DNA of 64,000 nucleotides from Hydrogenophaga sp. (GCF_011390835.1 NZ_JAABRQ010000008.1:55077-119076); one strand, 5' to 3'. Shown: positions 37,116-45,887, counted from the first letter of the stretch. The notes: generated by a model not told the origin, from the sequence alone. Translations and numbers: made by a program.

Positions 37116-37760
37116 CTAGTGCGAGGCACCCGCGCCCAGCGAAGCGTCCAGCTCCGTCACAAGCGCGCAGCGCAGGGCGAGCGAGAGCCCGCGCACCATC
37201 TCATCCAGCGCCATGCTGGGCGCGCCCTGCTCGGGCAGCCAGGGCACGTGTACGAAGCCGCCGCGCGTGTGGCGCAGCGCTCGGCGCGTGGCGAGCTGGT
37301 GCATGAGTCCATAGAAGATGTGGTTACAGACAAAGGTGCCCGCGGTCTGTGACACTTCGGCGGCAATGCCTTCGCGCTGCAGCGTGGCCAGCATGGCCTT
37401 GATGGGCAGGCTGCTGAAATACGCCAATGGACCGCCCTGCACCACCGGCGTGTCGATGGGCTGCGCGCCAGCGTTATCGGCCAGCGGCGCGTCGTTCACG
37501 TTGATCGCCACGCGCTCCAGCGAAATCGCACTGCGACCACCAGCCTGCCCGACGCAGACCACCAGTGCCGGTCGGTGCTGCTTTATCAAGTCTTCCAAGC
37601 GGCTGAGCGCTTCACCGAACATGGTCGGCAACTGCGCCGCCACCACCCGGTGCCCGACGATCTGACGGCCGCGCAGCGCTTGCACGGCCAGCCAGCTCGG
37701 GTTGAGTGATGCTCCGCCGAAGGCGTCGAAGCCGGTGAGCAGGATCTTCTTCTGGGGCAT
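37116..37760 (-). CDS. pcp: Pyroglutamyl-peptidase I
   Basis: A 214-residue cysteine peptidase that removes N-terminal pyroglutamate. The catalytic triad is visible: E82 in ISLERVAINVND, C145 in AGTFVCNHIFYG and H171 in GGFVHVPWLPEQ. The family start KILLTGFDAFGG is intact. It lies just after a truncated RluE-like pseudouridine synthase fragment, on the same strand with 18 bp between them. Confidence 0.93.
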   Translation of the reverse strand: MPQKKILLTGFDAFGGASLNPSWLAVQALRGRQIVGHRVVAAQLPTMFGEALSRLEDLIKQHRPALVVCVGQAGGRSAISLERVAINVNDAPLADNAGAQPIDTPVVQGGPLAYFSSLPIKAMLATLQREGIAAEVSQTAGTFVCNHIFYGLMHQLATRRALRHTRGGFVHVPWLPEQGAPSMALDEMVRGLSLALRCALVTELDASLGAGASH

Positions 37761-37778
37761 GGTCGTGGTCGGCCGGCA

Positions 37779-37967
37779 TCAGCCCCACATGGTGCAAGGT
37801 TCGAGCTGGCCGGCCACGCAAACACCGGGCACGTCGATGGAGTCCTTGAGCCCGCGCCAGCGGCCCTCGGCGGTGAACTGGCTCAGCACGACGTAGGGCT
37901 CGTTGAAGCAGATCAGACGCGGTGCGGGCGAAAGCGAGGAGGCGGGAATCGAGGGCGCCAGAGCCAT
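37779..37967 (-). pseudogene. N-terminal remnant of an RluE-like pseudouridine synthase
   Basis: A 62-residue frame whose residues about 17-55 (LICFNEPYVVLSQFTAEGRW, then LKDSIDVPGVCVAGQLE) match the beginning of RluE-type 23S rRNA pseudouridine synthases, where the usual text is NKPYGVLSQF and GRLD. The Lys, Gly and the GRLD catalytic-loop start are altered (NEPYVV, GQLE), and the protein stops before the catalytic Asp region and all the rest (over 100 residues). This supports a decayed gene fragment. The match is by recall and was not aligned. Confidence 0.7.
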
Positions 37968-38009
37968 GCCAGGCAGCTTAGCACCGGACCTGTGCCCGGC
38001 CGGTTGCCA

Positions 38010-38882
38010 TCAACGCCGGGCCACGCGCTGGCGAATGTCTTTCAGCTTGGCCTGCAAACGGCGCTGGTTGTCGGCGCCGACGCGCAGCAGCATCTTGCGC
38101 CCCGCCGACATGGATTCGTAGGCCGGGTCCGCGTATTCGTAGCGCACCCAGGGCCGCAGCGAGGGCACCGTGCCCTTCACTTCCACCAGGGTGACGGCCA
38201 GGGGCCCTGCGGGTACCGGCGTGGAAATTAGGTGATCCAGCACCTTCACCAGGCGGTCGTTGAAATAACTACCTGGGAAGCCCAGCCCTTCGTAGGCCTG
38301 CTGAAACAGCGGATAGAGCGTGCGGTACACGGCCACGGCGCGAGCAGTGTCCACCGATTCGATCATCTGCACCAGCGGCCGATAGCGCCGGCTGTTGTCG
38401 GGGTGGATGGTTTCTACGCCGTCGGCACGGCGCAGCGTGGTGAAGCGCTCGGGTGTGGGGTTGACGGGCCAGACAATGGCGGGCGCGTGCGAGCGCTCCA
38501 GGTTGTCCACCGTGGCCACCACGCGCCGCACGAAACCATCGAGTTGCAGGAAGGTGAGCATGTCCTTGCGGCTGAGCAAGCCCGACAACTTCTCGCGAAC
38601 CAGCGGGTCGGCGTCGGCCAACGCGGGCAGCGGGGGGGCCTCGGGTGCCGGCTCGGCGGCGGCTGGCTCGATCGGGTGCTCGATCGCGGGGGGCTCGGGC
38701 ACCACCGGCGCGAGCGGCGCAGTGGGCGGCACGTCCAGCGGCGCAGGCGCCACTGCGACGGTTGGCGTTACTGGCGCAGGCGCCAGCGAACGTTGCAGGT
38801 AGGGCCAGCCAAAGTAAGCGATGGCAGCGAGCACTGCCAATGCCGCGAGCACGGCGGGCAACCGGGATGTTTCAGATTTCAT
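38010..38882 (-). CDS. DUF3014 domain protein
   Basis: A 290-residue envelope protein: an N-terminal membrane anchor (LPAVLAALAVLAAIAYFGWPYL), a Pro/Ala-rich linker (about 30-90) and a C-terminal DUF3014 domain (LLSRKDMLTFLQLDGFVRRVVATVDNL, then RYRPLVQMIESVDTARAVAVYRTLYP). Function is unknown. GATGAGGTC precedes the ATG at 38880-38882. It is divergent from the SRPBCC gene. Confidence 0.88.
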   Translation of the reverse strand: MKSETSRLPAVLAALAVLAAIAYFGWPYLQRSLAPAPVTPTVAVAPAPLDVPPTAPLAPVVPEPPAIEHPIEPAAAEPAPEAPPLPALADADPLVREKLSGLLSRKDMLTFLQLDGFVRRVVATVDNLERSHAPAIVWPVNPTPERFTTLRRADGVETIHPDNSRRYRPLVQMIESVDTARAVAVYRTLYPLFQQAYEGLGFPGSYFNDRLVKVLDHLISTPVPAGPLAVTLVEVKGTVPSLRPWVRYEYADPAYESMSAGRKMLLRVGADNQRRLQAKLKDIRQRVARR

Positions 38883-39070
38883 GACCTCATCACCTGGGTC
38901 GTGTTGAGAAGCTTTCCATCCTACACCGCCATGATTTTCGACCCCGCGTAGCGGCGCGCCAGTGCAGCGCATCGCTCGCTGGGACACGGCACCCGTTGGG
39001 CCGCGTGGCTGGGTACCATTTGCCCGGTGAGGCAGATGCCCTGCATCGCACGACCGAAAGGAGCCATCCC

Positions 39071-39517
39071 ATGACCACCGGCACCGTCAACCTGCACCGC
39101 ATGTTCAGCGCAGCGCCCGAGCGCGTCTACCGCACCTTCCTGGACCCCGACGCCATGGCCAAATGGCTGCCGCCGCATGGCTTCACCGGCCGGGTGCTGG
39201 CGATGGACGCGCGCGTGGGTGGTCGCTACCGCATGCAGTTCACCAACCTGGCCAACGGACAGGTCCACGCCTTTGGCGGTGAATACCTGGAGCTGGTGCC
39301 CAATAAACGCATCGTGCACACCGATGTGTTCGACGACACCAACCTACCGGGCGAAATGCGCACCACGGTCACCTTGAAGGCCATGTCCGTGGGGACCGAG
39401 CTCACGGTGGTGCAGCAAGGCATGCCCGCCATGATCCCGACCGAGGCCTGCTACCTGGGCTGGCAGCAGTCGCTGCAGTTGCTGGCGCTGCTGGTCGAGG
39501 CGGAGGTTTCGGGGTAG
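39071..39517 (+). CDS. SRPBCC/AHSA1 family protein
   Basis: A 148-residue protein of the START-like SRPBCC superfamily, AHSA1 branch: VNLHRMFSAAPERVYRTFLD, WLPPHGFTGRV, GGRYRMQFTNL and a C-terminal GWQQSLQLLALLVEAE helix closing the ligand cavity. Binding partner unknown; some relatives act with ArsR regulators. GAAAGGAGCCATCCC precedes the ATG, the best ribosome site here. Confidence 0.9.
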   Translation: MTTGTVNLHRMFSAAPERVYRTFLDPDAMAKWLPPHGFTGRVLAMDARVGGRYRMQFTNLANGQVHAFGGEYLELVPNKRIVHTDVFDDTNLPGEMRTTVTLKAMSVGTELTVVQQGMPAMIPTEACYLGWQQSLQLLALLVEAEVSG

Positions 39518-39591
39518 CCTCGAAGCGATCTGGCGCCCTTCGCCCGCCTGCGGGTATGAACGGACGCCCCACACCGATACAAGAACGCACG

Positions 39592-40215
39592 ATGCCCAAG
39601 AAATCAAGCCAGACCAACGCCAACGAACCGAACGGCCCAACGCTTTTCGAGCAGGCCTTGCTGCCCTTCGTGGGCAAGATCCCGGCGTCGAAAGAGCGCA
39701 AGCACAAAGCACCGCTGGACGCGGCGCGCAAAAAGGCGAATGCTGCGGCGTCCAAGGCTGCACTGGCCGCCGGCACCCTCGCCCTGCCGGTGGGGCCCGC
39801 GGGCTGGCTGACCATCCTGCCGGAGATGATGGGCGTGTGGAAGATCCAGAAGCAGATGGTGGCCGACATCGCGGCGCTGTACGGCCAGCACGCCAAACTC
39901 ACGCCCGAGCAGGTGGTGTACTGCCTGTTCCAGCACACCGCGGCCGACGGCGTTCGCGATCTGGTGGTGCGCGTGGGCCAGCGCACCTTCGTGCGCCGCG
40001 CGTCGCCGCTGCTGATCCGGACACTCACCCGGCGCATTGGCGCCCGGATGGCCCAGCGCGCGCTGGGGAAAGGCGTGGCCCGCTGGCTGCCCATCGTGGG
40101 CGCGGTCGGCGTGGGCGCCTACGCTTACTACGACACCGCCCAGGTTGCCGCGACCGCCATCGACCTTTTTGACGGCGTGATCGAGGTGCAAGCCCGGGCG
40201 ATCGAAGAAGACTGA
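39592..40215 (+). CDS. EcsC-like protein
   Basis: A 207-residue protein, basic at the N terminus, with hydrophobic stretches ALAAGTLALPVGPAGWLTILPEM and WLPIVGAVGVGAYAYYDTAQVA. The arrangement (glycine/proline turn then MVADIAALYGQHAKLTPEQV) resembles EcsC family proteins of unclear function. The ATG at 39592 follows CGCACG without a strong Shine-Dalgarno; an earlier in-frame ATG at 39556 is possible. Confidence in the family is modest. Confidence 0.65.
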   Translation: MPKKSSQTNANEPNGPTLFEQALLPFVGKIPASKERKHKAPLDAARKKANAAASKAALAAGTLALPVGPAGWLTILPEMMGVWKIQKQMVADIAALYGQHAKLTPEQVVYCLFQHTAADGVRDLVVRVGQRTFVRRASPLLIRTLTRRIGARMAQRALGKGVARWLPIVGAVGVGAYAYYDTAQVAATAIDLFDGVIEVQARAIEED

Positions 40216-40286
40216 GGGTTGGCGGGGACCTCGCCCTCGCAGGGCAAACTCCAGCCGTTGGGTGCAGCTGGCTGGCGCGCCGTGGT

Positions 40287-41051
40287 TCAACCAGGCAAAT
40301 TGTTCAAGGCCAGCAGCCGCTGGTGCGCCTCGCTGTCGCGGTCCAGGGGCAGACTGCGCTTGGCGCTGAGATAGTGGGTGGTGAAGACGTCAAGGTACGC
40401 GGCCAGGGTGTCGGCGGCGTGTGTTTCGCCGGCCATGGCCAGGCAGAGCGCGGCCACTTCGGACGTGCAGAAATGGTCGTCCCGCGTGGAGCGGCGCAGG
40501 CGGTAGTTGGAGCTTTGTCCGGGCTGCAGGCTGAGCACCGGCAGCGCGTCGAGGTACGGGCTTTTGCGGAACATCTTGCGCGCTTCGGACCAGGTGCCGT
40601 CGAGCAGCACGAAGAGCGGGCGGCGGACGCTGGTCGCTACACCGGAGCGCGGCGCTTCGGCCACTGGCAGCGCGTTCACCACACGCGCCGGATCGGCGAA
40701 CTCGCCAGGAAAGACCAGCCAGGGCTGCCATTGCGGATCGGCGAGCAGCGCGATCAGGCCCGGATCAACTGCAGTGCGCGACCAGCCGAAGGCCCAGGTG
40801 TGCGCCACCAGATCGGCCACCAGCCAGCCGGTGTTGCTGGGTTTGAGTGACTCGATGTCGCCCATGATCAGGCACACGCCGGCGCGGATCGTGACCGACG
40901 GACGCAGGTCGCACAGGCAATGACTGGCCACCAGCCGGCAACCGGCGCAGCGCCCGCCACCCGCGCCGCGCGCCACGTACGGTTTGGAGCTCGCCGCCAG
41001 ACGCTCGGCGCGCTGTCGCGCAACGGCGTGGTTCATCACAATGGAAGGCAT
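40287..41051 (-). CDS. tapT: DTW-domain tRNA-uridine aminocarboxypropyltransferase
   Basis: A 254-residue protein with a zinc-type cluster C35-X2-C38-X6-C45-X-C47 (RCAGCRLVASHCLCDL) and the DTW motif DGTW at 151-154 in LLDGTWSEARKMF. Members transfer the aminocarboxypropyl group of S-adenosylmethionine to a tRNA uridine to make acp3U. LRRSTRDDHFCTSEVAAL near the end is also typical. The frame is open far upstream, but the family starts here; ATG at 41049-41051 or 41034-41036, neither with a clear Shine-Dalgarno. Confidence 0.88.
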   Translation of the reverse strand: MPSIVMNHAVARQRAERLAASSKPYVARGAGGGRCAGCRLVASHCLCDLRPSVTIRAGVCLIMGDIESLKPSNTGWLVADLVAHTWAFGWSRTAVDPGLIALLADPQWQPWLVFPGEFADPARVVNALPVAEAPRSGVATSVRRPLFVLLDGTWSEARKMFRKSPYLDALPVLSLQPGQSSNYRLRRSTRDDHFCTSEVAALCLAMAGETHAADTLAAYLDVFTTHYLSAKRSLPLDRDSEAHQRLLALNNLPG

Positions 41052-41156
41052 AGCAGCGGGCAGTGGACGGTTGAGAACATGCAAGGACTGTATGCGGTGG
41101 GCTAGGTGGCGAAGAACCGACCACCGGCACACCCTCGGCAGCGCCAGGCTGGCACC

Positions 41157-41540
41157 ATGGCACCCATGTACCAGACCACAGCCCCAGACCCCGTCATCCA
41201 CGGCTACCACGCCCATGTGTATTTCAACGCCGATACGGTGGCGCAGGCCCGCGTGCTCTGCGAAGCCGCAGCCGCGAAGTTTCAGCTGAAGCTGGGCCGG
41301 GTGCACGAAAAGCCGGTCGGACCTCACCAGGACTGGAGCTGCCAGCTGGCCTTCAAGGCGGCGCTGTTCGCCGATGTGCTGCCTTGGCTGGCGCTGCACC
41401 GCGCGGGCCTGGTGGTGTTCATCCACCCGCTCACCGGGCAGGACCTGATCGACCACCGCGACCGCGCGATCTGGATGGGCGCGGTGCGCCCGCTGGATTT
41501 GAGTGTGCTGCCCGAGCGGACCACGAGCTTCGACCTGTGA
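41157..41540 (+). CDS. DOPA 4,5-dioxygenase family protein
   Basis: A 127-residue protein with the family blocks IHGYHAHVYFNADT, LGRVHEKPVGPHQDWSCQL, VFIHPLTGQDLIDHRDRAIWMG. The conserved His residues suggest metal binding for extradiol-type ring cleavage. The true substrate in bacteria is not known. ATGs at 41157 and 41166 are both possible starts. Confidence 0.88.
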   Translation: MAPMYQTTAPDPVIHGYHAHVYFNADTVAQARVLCEAAAAKFQLKLGRVHEKPVGPHQDWSCQLAFKAALFADVLPWLALHRAGLVVFIHPLTGQDLIDHRDRAIWMGAVRPLDLSVLPERTTSFDL

Positions 41541-41586
41541 ACGTGAAAGCAGCAGGACCTGCGCGGCGATCTGACACACTGGCACT

Positions 41587-41859
41587 ATGACAACCTTGAG
41601 CCATGAGCCGTCCGCGGCATCCGCCAATTGGTCACTTGTCCCGGTCAATGATGGCGTGGTGCGTGTGCAGGGGGCCGACGGCCTGCTGGTCGGCAACCTC
41701 AAGCGGGTGGGTACGGTGTGGAAGTTCAAGGCGGTGGGTTTTGACGCCGATGGCGCGCTCGTGCCCGGTGGCGGACCGCTCACCGACCGGCACAACACGG
41801 TCTTCACCCACCTTGACACAGGCGCGGTCAACGCCGCGCTGGCACCTGCCCGAGGGTGA
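41587..41859 (+). CDS. Hypothetical protein
   Basis: A 90-residue soluble protein with a beta-rich middle (GVVRVQGADGLLVGNLKRVGTVWKFKAVG) and no signal or membrane segment. No family is recognised. It follows the DOPA dioxygenase-like gene by 46 bp on the same strand. The frame has genuine-looking codon use, but evidence is limited. Confidence 0.55.
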   Translation: MTTLSHEPSAASANWSLVPVNDGVVRVQGADGLLVGNLKRVGTVWKFKAVGFDADGALVPGGGPLTDRHNTVFTHLDTGAVNAALAPARG

Positions 41860-41963
41860 AGCCAGGCCCTTCGCCTCGTAAGATCAGATCAAACTGACGC
41901 CCGTCTGCGCGCGCCGCGTCTCGCCGACCCATCACCCCTCACCCATCCTCAAGGTACCCCGAC

Positions 41964-42371
41964 ATGCTGGCCAACCTCACTCCGTTCCTGCTCCACTGGG
42001 GCATCACCGCCCTGTCACTCTGGGTGGCCAGCCATATGTTCAAAGGCATCCGTTTCAGCAGCACGGGGGCGCTGGTGGTCGCAGCCCTGTTGCTCGGGCT
42101 GGCCAACGCGGTGGTGCGTCCCCTGCTGGTTCTGCTGACGCTGCCGCTGACGGTGTTGACGTTCGGCCTGTTCCTGCTGGTGATCAACGCGCTGATGTTG
42201 TTGCTGGTGGCCAAGCTGGTGGAGGGTTTCAAGGTCGAGGGTTTCTGGACCGCGTTCTGGGCCAGCCTGTTCATCACCCTGCTGAGCGTGGTGCTGGGTG
42301 CGTTTGTGCTGGGTGGCACGCCGGAGTTCACCATCCAGACCAATCCGGTATCGGGTGCCGCCTGGCTGTGA
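41964..42371 (+). CDS. Phage holin family 4 (Phage_holin_4_2) membrane protein
   Basis: A 135-residue protein with four hydrophobic segments (LLHWGITALSLWVASHMF; ALVVAALLLGLANAVVRPLLVLL; LTFGLFLLVINALMLLLVAK; FWASLFITLLSVVLGAFVLGG). The pattern matches a widespread bacterial family named for phage holins but mostly chromosomal and unrelated to lysis here. No phage gene is nearby. Confidence 0.85.
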   Translation: MLANLTPFLLHWGITALSLWVASHMFKGIRFSSTGALVVAALLLGLANAVVRPLLVLLTLPLTVLTFGLFLLVINALMLLLVAKLVEGFKVEGFWTAFWASLFITLLSVVLGAFVLGGTPEFTIQTNPVSGAAWL

Positions 42372-42383
42372 GCGACACCAACG

Positions 42384-43778
42384 CTAGCCCCCGGGCTCGA
42401 ACGTCCAGGTCTGGCGTTTGGTCTTGTCGGTGCTGAGGTAGTTGTCTTTGTCGGTGCAGAGGTACTGGTCGGCGTAGGCCTCGTTGCGGATCCACACCGC
42501 GTCCCCGTAGTGAATGGTTTCGCCAGGTCGGCCCTTGGGTTTTTCAACGATCCAGTTGGTCTTGGAGCCGTAGTCGTCCCAGTAGTACAGCTGGTGTGCG
42601 TTGCCAAACGCGCCGAGAAAGGTGCGCGCCTTCCACTTGCCTTTCCAGACTTCCGTGGTCTTGATGCTGAGCGAACTGCCGTGCGTCAATGGGCGGTTTT
42701 CGCCATCGAGCAAAAGCGTGATCGCCTTGTTGCCCATCTTGGCGTAGTAATAGCGCGTAGCCGATTCCGAAGCGGCGATGCAGCGGTCGTCGGCGTTGCG
42801 CAGTTTGACGCGCGCATTCTTCCTGACGACCACCGGTGAGGGCGGCGGCGCCGGGTCCTCGAGCAGCAGCGGATTGGTCTGCGCCAGCATGTAGGGTCCC
42901 CAGGCTAGCTCCAGCTCGGCGCGGCGCTCAGGTGTGGCGGCCAGCTCATAAATGGGCACCAGGCCGCCGCGTCCAAAGTCGGCGATGGACACGAAGTCTG
43001 GCACGCTCTCGGCCCATTGCCGGTAGTGCTCGGCGGCATTGCCCTTGGCGTCCATGATGGCGTTGGCCTTGGCCGGGTCACCTCCCATCACGCGAATGTG
43101 GCGGTTGCCCGAGACCTGGTTGAGGTCGTCCTTGCTCACCGCGCCATTGGACGCTTCCCCTTTGATCAGCTCCAGGTAAGACGCCTTCACCGCCGCGCTC
43201 ATCTGGAAATTCTGGGTGACCTGGGTGGTGTTGACGTAGCTGGAGAAGAACACGCGGGCACCGATGAGCACCGAGCGCAGGTAGTGGGTGCCGTAGGTCT
43301 TGAACAGGTGCTCGGACTCGGCGCTGGCGATCGCCTCGGCGGTTTCGGGCAGCAGGGCGGCGGTGTCCTTGAGGCTGAGCCGGTGGTAGGCCTGTACCGC
43401 CTTGTTGGTCGCGTAGACGTTGCTGCTGTTGTTGAGCACGTCGTTGCTGAATGCGCCCGAGACCTCTCCCGAAAAACCTTCGTAGGCGCCGGACAGCGAG
43501 ATCTTGGCTGATAGCTGGTTGAAGTAGCTGCTGCGCGTTTCACCGTAGATCAGCGTTTCGTCAAAGCTGGGAGCCTCCTGCACCTCGACCACGCTGAGGT
43601 CAGAGAGATCAAACAGGGGTTTGAGCACGCTGCGTGGATCGGCGTAGTGGGCCCAGCCTTCATAGCCTTTGCCCAGGAACTCCAGAGCGCCCTTGATGGC
43701 GTGCTGGTCCATGAGCGGCGCCTGGTCTGGGGATTCTTGCGGGGAGGTGGGCGCACCAGCGCCGGGTTGGTCGGACAT
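42384..43778 (-). CDS. MACPF-domain protein with C-terminal beta-trefoil-like region
   Basis: A 464-residue protein. The MACPF signature is YGTHY at 162-166 followed six residues later by G-A (family G-G), inside LFKTYGTHYLRSVLIGARVFF; the preceding region (SFDETLIYGETRSSYFNQLS) is also typical. Residues about 318-464 form repeated short beta units (VKLRNADDRCIAAS, AVWIRNEAYADQYLCTD) like a trefoil or fascin-type carbohydrate-binding fold. No signal peptide is seen. Bacterial MACPF proteins may be pore-formers or antagonistic toxins; neither is shown. AGGAGACACGAC precedes the ATG. Confidence 0.82.
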   Translation of the reverse strand: MSDQPGAGAPTSPQESPDQAPLMDQHAIKGALEFLGKGYEGWAHYADPRSVLKPLFDLSDLSVVEVQEAPSFDETLIYGETRSSYFNQLSAKISLSGAYEGFSGEVSGAFSNDVLNNSSNVYATNKAVQAYHRLSLKDTAALLPETAEAIASAESEHLFKTYGTHYLRSVLIGARVFFSSYVNTTQVTQNFQMSAAVKASYLELIKGEASNGAVSKDDLNQVSGNRHIRVMGGDPAKANAIMDAKGNAAEHYRQWAESVPDFVSIADFGRGGLVPIYELAATPERRAELELAWGPYMLAQTNPLLLEDPAPPPSPVVVRKNARVKLRNADDRCIAASESATRYYYAKMGNKAITLLLDGENRPLTHGSSLSIKTTEVWKGKWKARTFLGAFGNAHQLYYWDDYGSKTNWIVEKPKGRPGETIHYGDAVWIRNEAYADQYLCTDKDNYLSTDKTKRQTWTFEPGG

Positions 43779-44160
43779 GTCGTGTCTCCTGCAGAGGTGG
43801 AACGTCGGGACGGAGAGGCACCGTACCACCCTGGTCCACTGGCGAAAACCCCTGACCTTGGACACTGCGTCCACCGATGCGCACATGAGCGGGCGAAGAC
43901 CGACCCCAGCTGCACGCGGGTGTTGGGCCCCTGAACACTCGAGAAGCTGTGCTGCTTCGTATGCTGAGACGCTAGACAACATGCACCAGAGGTTCGGCGT
44001 GATGGCAACGCTTTCCCTGACGGCCACTGCAGCGGACACTGGCGCCGGGTGACCAGAGCCCCAATCCCTACGATCCGATTGTGATGAGCAGACGCATCAC
44101 AATCACGGTACGCTCATGCGAGCGCGCACACATTCACCTCGCCATCCAGGAGACACCGCC
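43779..44160. other. 382-bp intergenic region before the CBS gene
   Basis: Between the MACPF gene (minus) and the CBS gene (plus). It carries an operator-like inverted repeat at 44077-44104. Short frames exist on both strands but none has coding features. No promoter hexamers are clear. Confidence 0.5.
44077..44104. promoter_or_regulatory. Perfect 10-bp inverted repeat upstream of CBS gene
   Basis: GATTGTGATG (44077-44086) and CATCACAATC (44095-44104), loop AGCAGACG. It lies 56 bp before the CBS start, the position of an operator. Spacing of the TGTGA/TCACA core is 12 bases, so it is not a CRP site. Confidence 0.55.
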
Positions 44161-44589
44161 ATGAAGTCCGTTGCCGAACTGCTATCTGCCAGAAACTCAC
44201 CGCTGTGCACCGTGTCGCCCGATGCGTCGGTGTTCGAAGCCCTGCAAATTCTGGCCAAACACGGCGTGGGTGCGCTGCCGGTGGTGGAAGGCGACAAGTT
44301 GGTCGGAGTCGTGTCAGAGCGTGACTACACCCGCAAGATCGCGCTGGAAGGCAAGAACTCGCGAGAAGCTCGGGTGGCCGACATCATGACCCGTGAGGTG
44401 CTGGTGGTGAAGCCTAACTCGCGCGCCAGGGAATGCATGGCGCTGATGAGCTCAAAGAAGATTCGGCACCTGCCGGTGGTGGACGGCGAGCGCCTGGTCG
44501 GCATGCTGTCGATCCGCGACATCCTCGACGCCATCATTGCCGACCAGCAGTCCACCATCGAGCAGCTGGAGAGCTACATCCATTCCTGA
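44161..44589 (+). CDS. Tandem CBS domain protein
   Basis: A 142-residue protein made of two CBS motifs (about 8-65 and 73-130). Family text: HGVGALPVVEGDKLVGVVSERDYTRKI and HLPVVDGERLVGMLSIRDIL. Such stand-alone CBS pairs bind adenosine nucleotides and often regulate other proteins. AGGAGACACCGCC precedes the ATG. A 10-bp inverted repeat upstream may be its operator. The 287 bp after it contain nothing convincing. Confidence 0.92.
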   Translation: MKSVAELLSARNSPLCTVSPDASVFEALQILAKHGVGALPVVEGDKLVGVVSERDYTRKIALEGKNSREARVADIMTREVLVVKPNSRARECMALMSSKKIRHLPVVDGERLVGMLSIRDILDAIIADQQSTIEQLESYIHS

Positions 44590-44876
44590 GCGCCGCGCCA
44601 GTCGCTCCTTGGCGGCATCTAAACCAGCGTGGCGTTGGGGTGGATGTCCTGGAAGCCAGCAGGAAGCTGCTCACCCTGGCACATGTCGACCGACACCACC
44701 TCGCCAGGCTGGCCTGGGTTCCTCCGACCTGAGCGCAGCCTCGATCGGGCTGCGCGGCAATCAAACTCCATCCGCGCATCCGAGCGCAACGGCGGAGTTC
44801 CCGGGTCAATCTAGAGCCTGATCACACCCGCCGGGCCGCTGCCCAGTGCCCTGGCCGCGCAAACCGCCAGTTTGCA

Positions 44877-45839
44877 TCAATTGGTTGGCACTAGGAAGTC
44901 TTTGCTGATGCTCATGCCCAGCTCGTTGACGCGGTCGAGAAACTGGGTGAGGTAGGCATGCAGACCTGTGGCGAGGATTTCATCGATGCGCGCGTACTGC
45001 AGTTCGGCCTTGAGCTTGCCTGCGCGGCGCTGGGTCTCCCCGGACATGTCGTTGGCGACGATGCCAAGGCGGTCGACCACCTCGTTGATGCAAGTGGCCA
45101 TGCTGCGCGGCATGGCCGGGTTCAACACCAGCAGTTCGGCCACTTTCAGCGGCGTGATCACATCGCGGTAGACCTTGCGGTAGACCTCGAATGCGCTCAC
45201 GCTACGCAGGATGGCACTCCACTGATAGAAGTCGAAATCTTCTTCCATCGCAGCCGCATCACTGGTGTGGTCCTGGTACGCCGCGTGGTATTTCACGTCG
45301 AGCAGGCGCGCGGTGTTGTCGGCGCGCTCCAGAAAGGTGCCCATGCGGTAGAAGTGGAAAGCCTCGTCGCGCAACATGGTGCCGATAGCCACCCCGCGCG
45401 ACAGGTGCGAGCGGAACTTGACCCATTCGAAGAACTGGCTCGGATCGCGCTCGAAGGCATTGCCTTTGAGCATGCGAGAAAGCTCTAGCCAGGTCTGGTT
45501 TTGCGTCTCCCAGAATTCGGTGGTGAGCGTGCCGCGCACGGCGCGTGCGTTTTCGCGTGCGCCGCGCAGGCACGAGGCAATGCTGGAGGGGTTACGCTCG
45601 TCGCGCACCATGAAATCGAGCACGTTAGCCGCAACGATTTCAGCGCCGTATTTTTCCTTGTAAGCGGGCATGAGCTCGCTGATGCGCAGCAGGCCTTCCC
45701 AGCCAGCCTGGGCTTCGTGGCTGGACTGCGGCATGAGCGAGGTGTCGTAGTTCACATCCAGCAAGCGCGCGGTGTTTTCGGCGCGTTCGGTGTAGCGGGA
45801 CATCCAGAAAAGATGATCGGCGGTTCTTGACAACATCAT
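44877..45839 (-). CDS. Alpha-E domain protein
   Basis: A 320-residue all-helical protein of the alpha-E family: starts MLSRTADHLFWMSRYTERAENTARLLDVNY, the diagnostic block, then YHAAYQDHTSDAAAME and the repeated helix-rich core. It always accompanies circularly permuted ATP-grasp ligases and is thought to bind the peptide or nucleotide substrate. It is 48 bp downstream of the ATP-grasp gene at 45888 on the same strand. The first of two adjacent ATGs is used. Confidence 0.93.
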   Translation of the reverse strand: MMLSRTADHLFWMSRYTERAENTARLLDVNYDTSLMPQSSHEAQAGWEGLLRISELMPAYKEKYGAEIVAANVLDFMVRDERNPSSIASCLRGARENARAVRGTLTTEFWETQNQTWLELSRMLKGNAFERDPSQFFEWVKFRSHLSRGVAIGTMLRDEAFHFYRMGTFLERADNTARLLDVKYHAAYQDHTSDAAAMEEDFDFYQWSAILRSVSAFEVYRKVYRDVITPLKVAELLVLNPAMPRSMATCINEVVDRLGIVANDMSGETQRRAGKLKAELQYARIDEILATGLHAYLTQFLDRVNELGMSISKDFLVPTN

Positions 45840-45887
45840 GGTGTTTCCTAAAGGGGTGGAAGGCGGTGAGCGGCGTGGGTGACGCGC

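Noticed and set aside
41052..41831. Upstream extension of the TapT frame to 514 codons.
   Set aside because: The extension overlaps the DOPA dioxygenase-like gene and the next gene on the other strand, and has no family similarity.
41964..42371. Phage remnant suggested by the holin-family name.
   Set aside because: The family is mostly chromosomal and no other phage gene, integrase or attachment site is nearby.
43779..44039. N-terminal extension of the MACPF protein to 551 residues.
   Set aside because: AGGAGACACGAC before the ATG at 43776-43778 decides the start; the extension is not family-like.
44077..44104. CRP-like TGTGA/TCACA halves in the inverted repeat upstream of the CBS gene.
   Set aside because: The gap between halves is 12 bases, not the six required for CRP.
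44619..44771. A 50-codon minus-strand frame starting MEFDCRAARSRLR between the CBS and alpha-E genes.
   Set aside because: The start recalls the end of surface-adhesin protein E, but it is too short and has no support; a truncated relic is possible and could be tested by BLAST.
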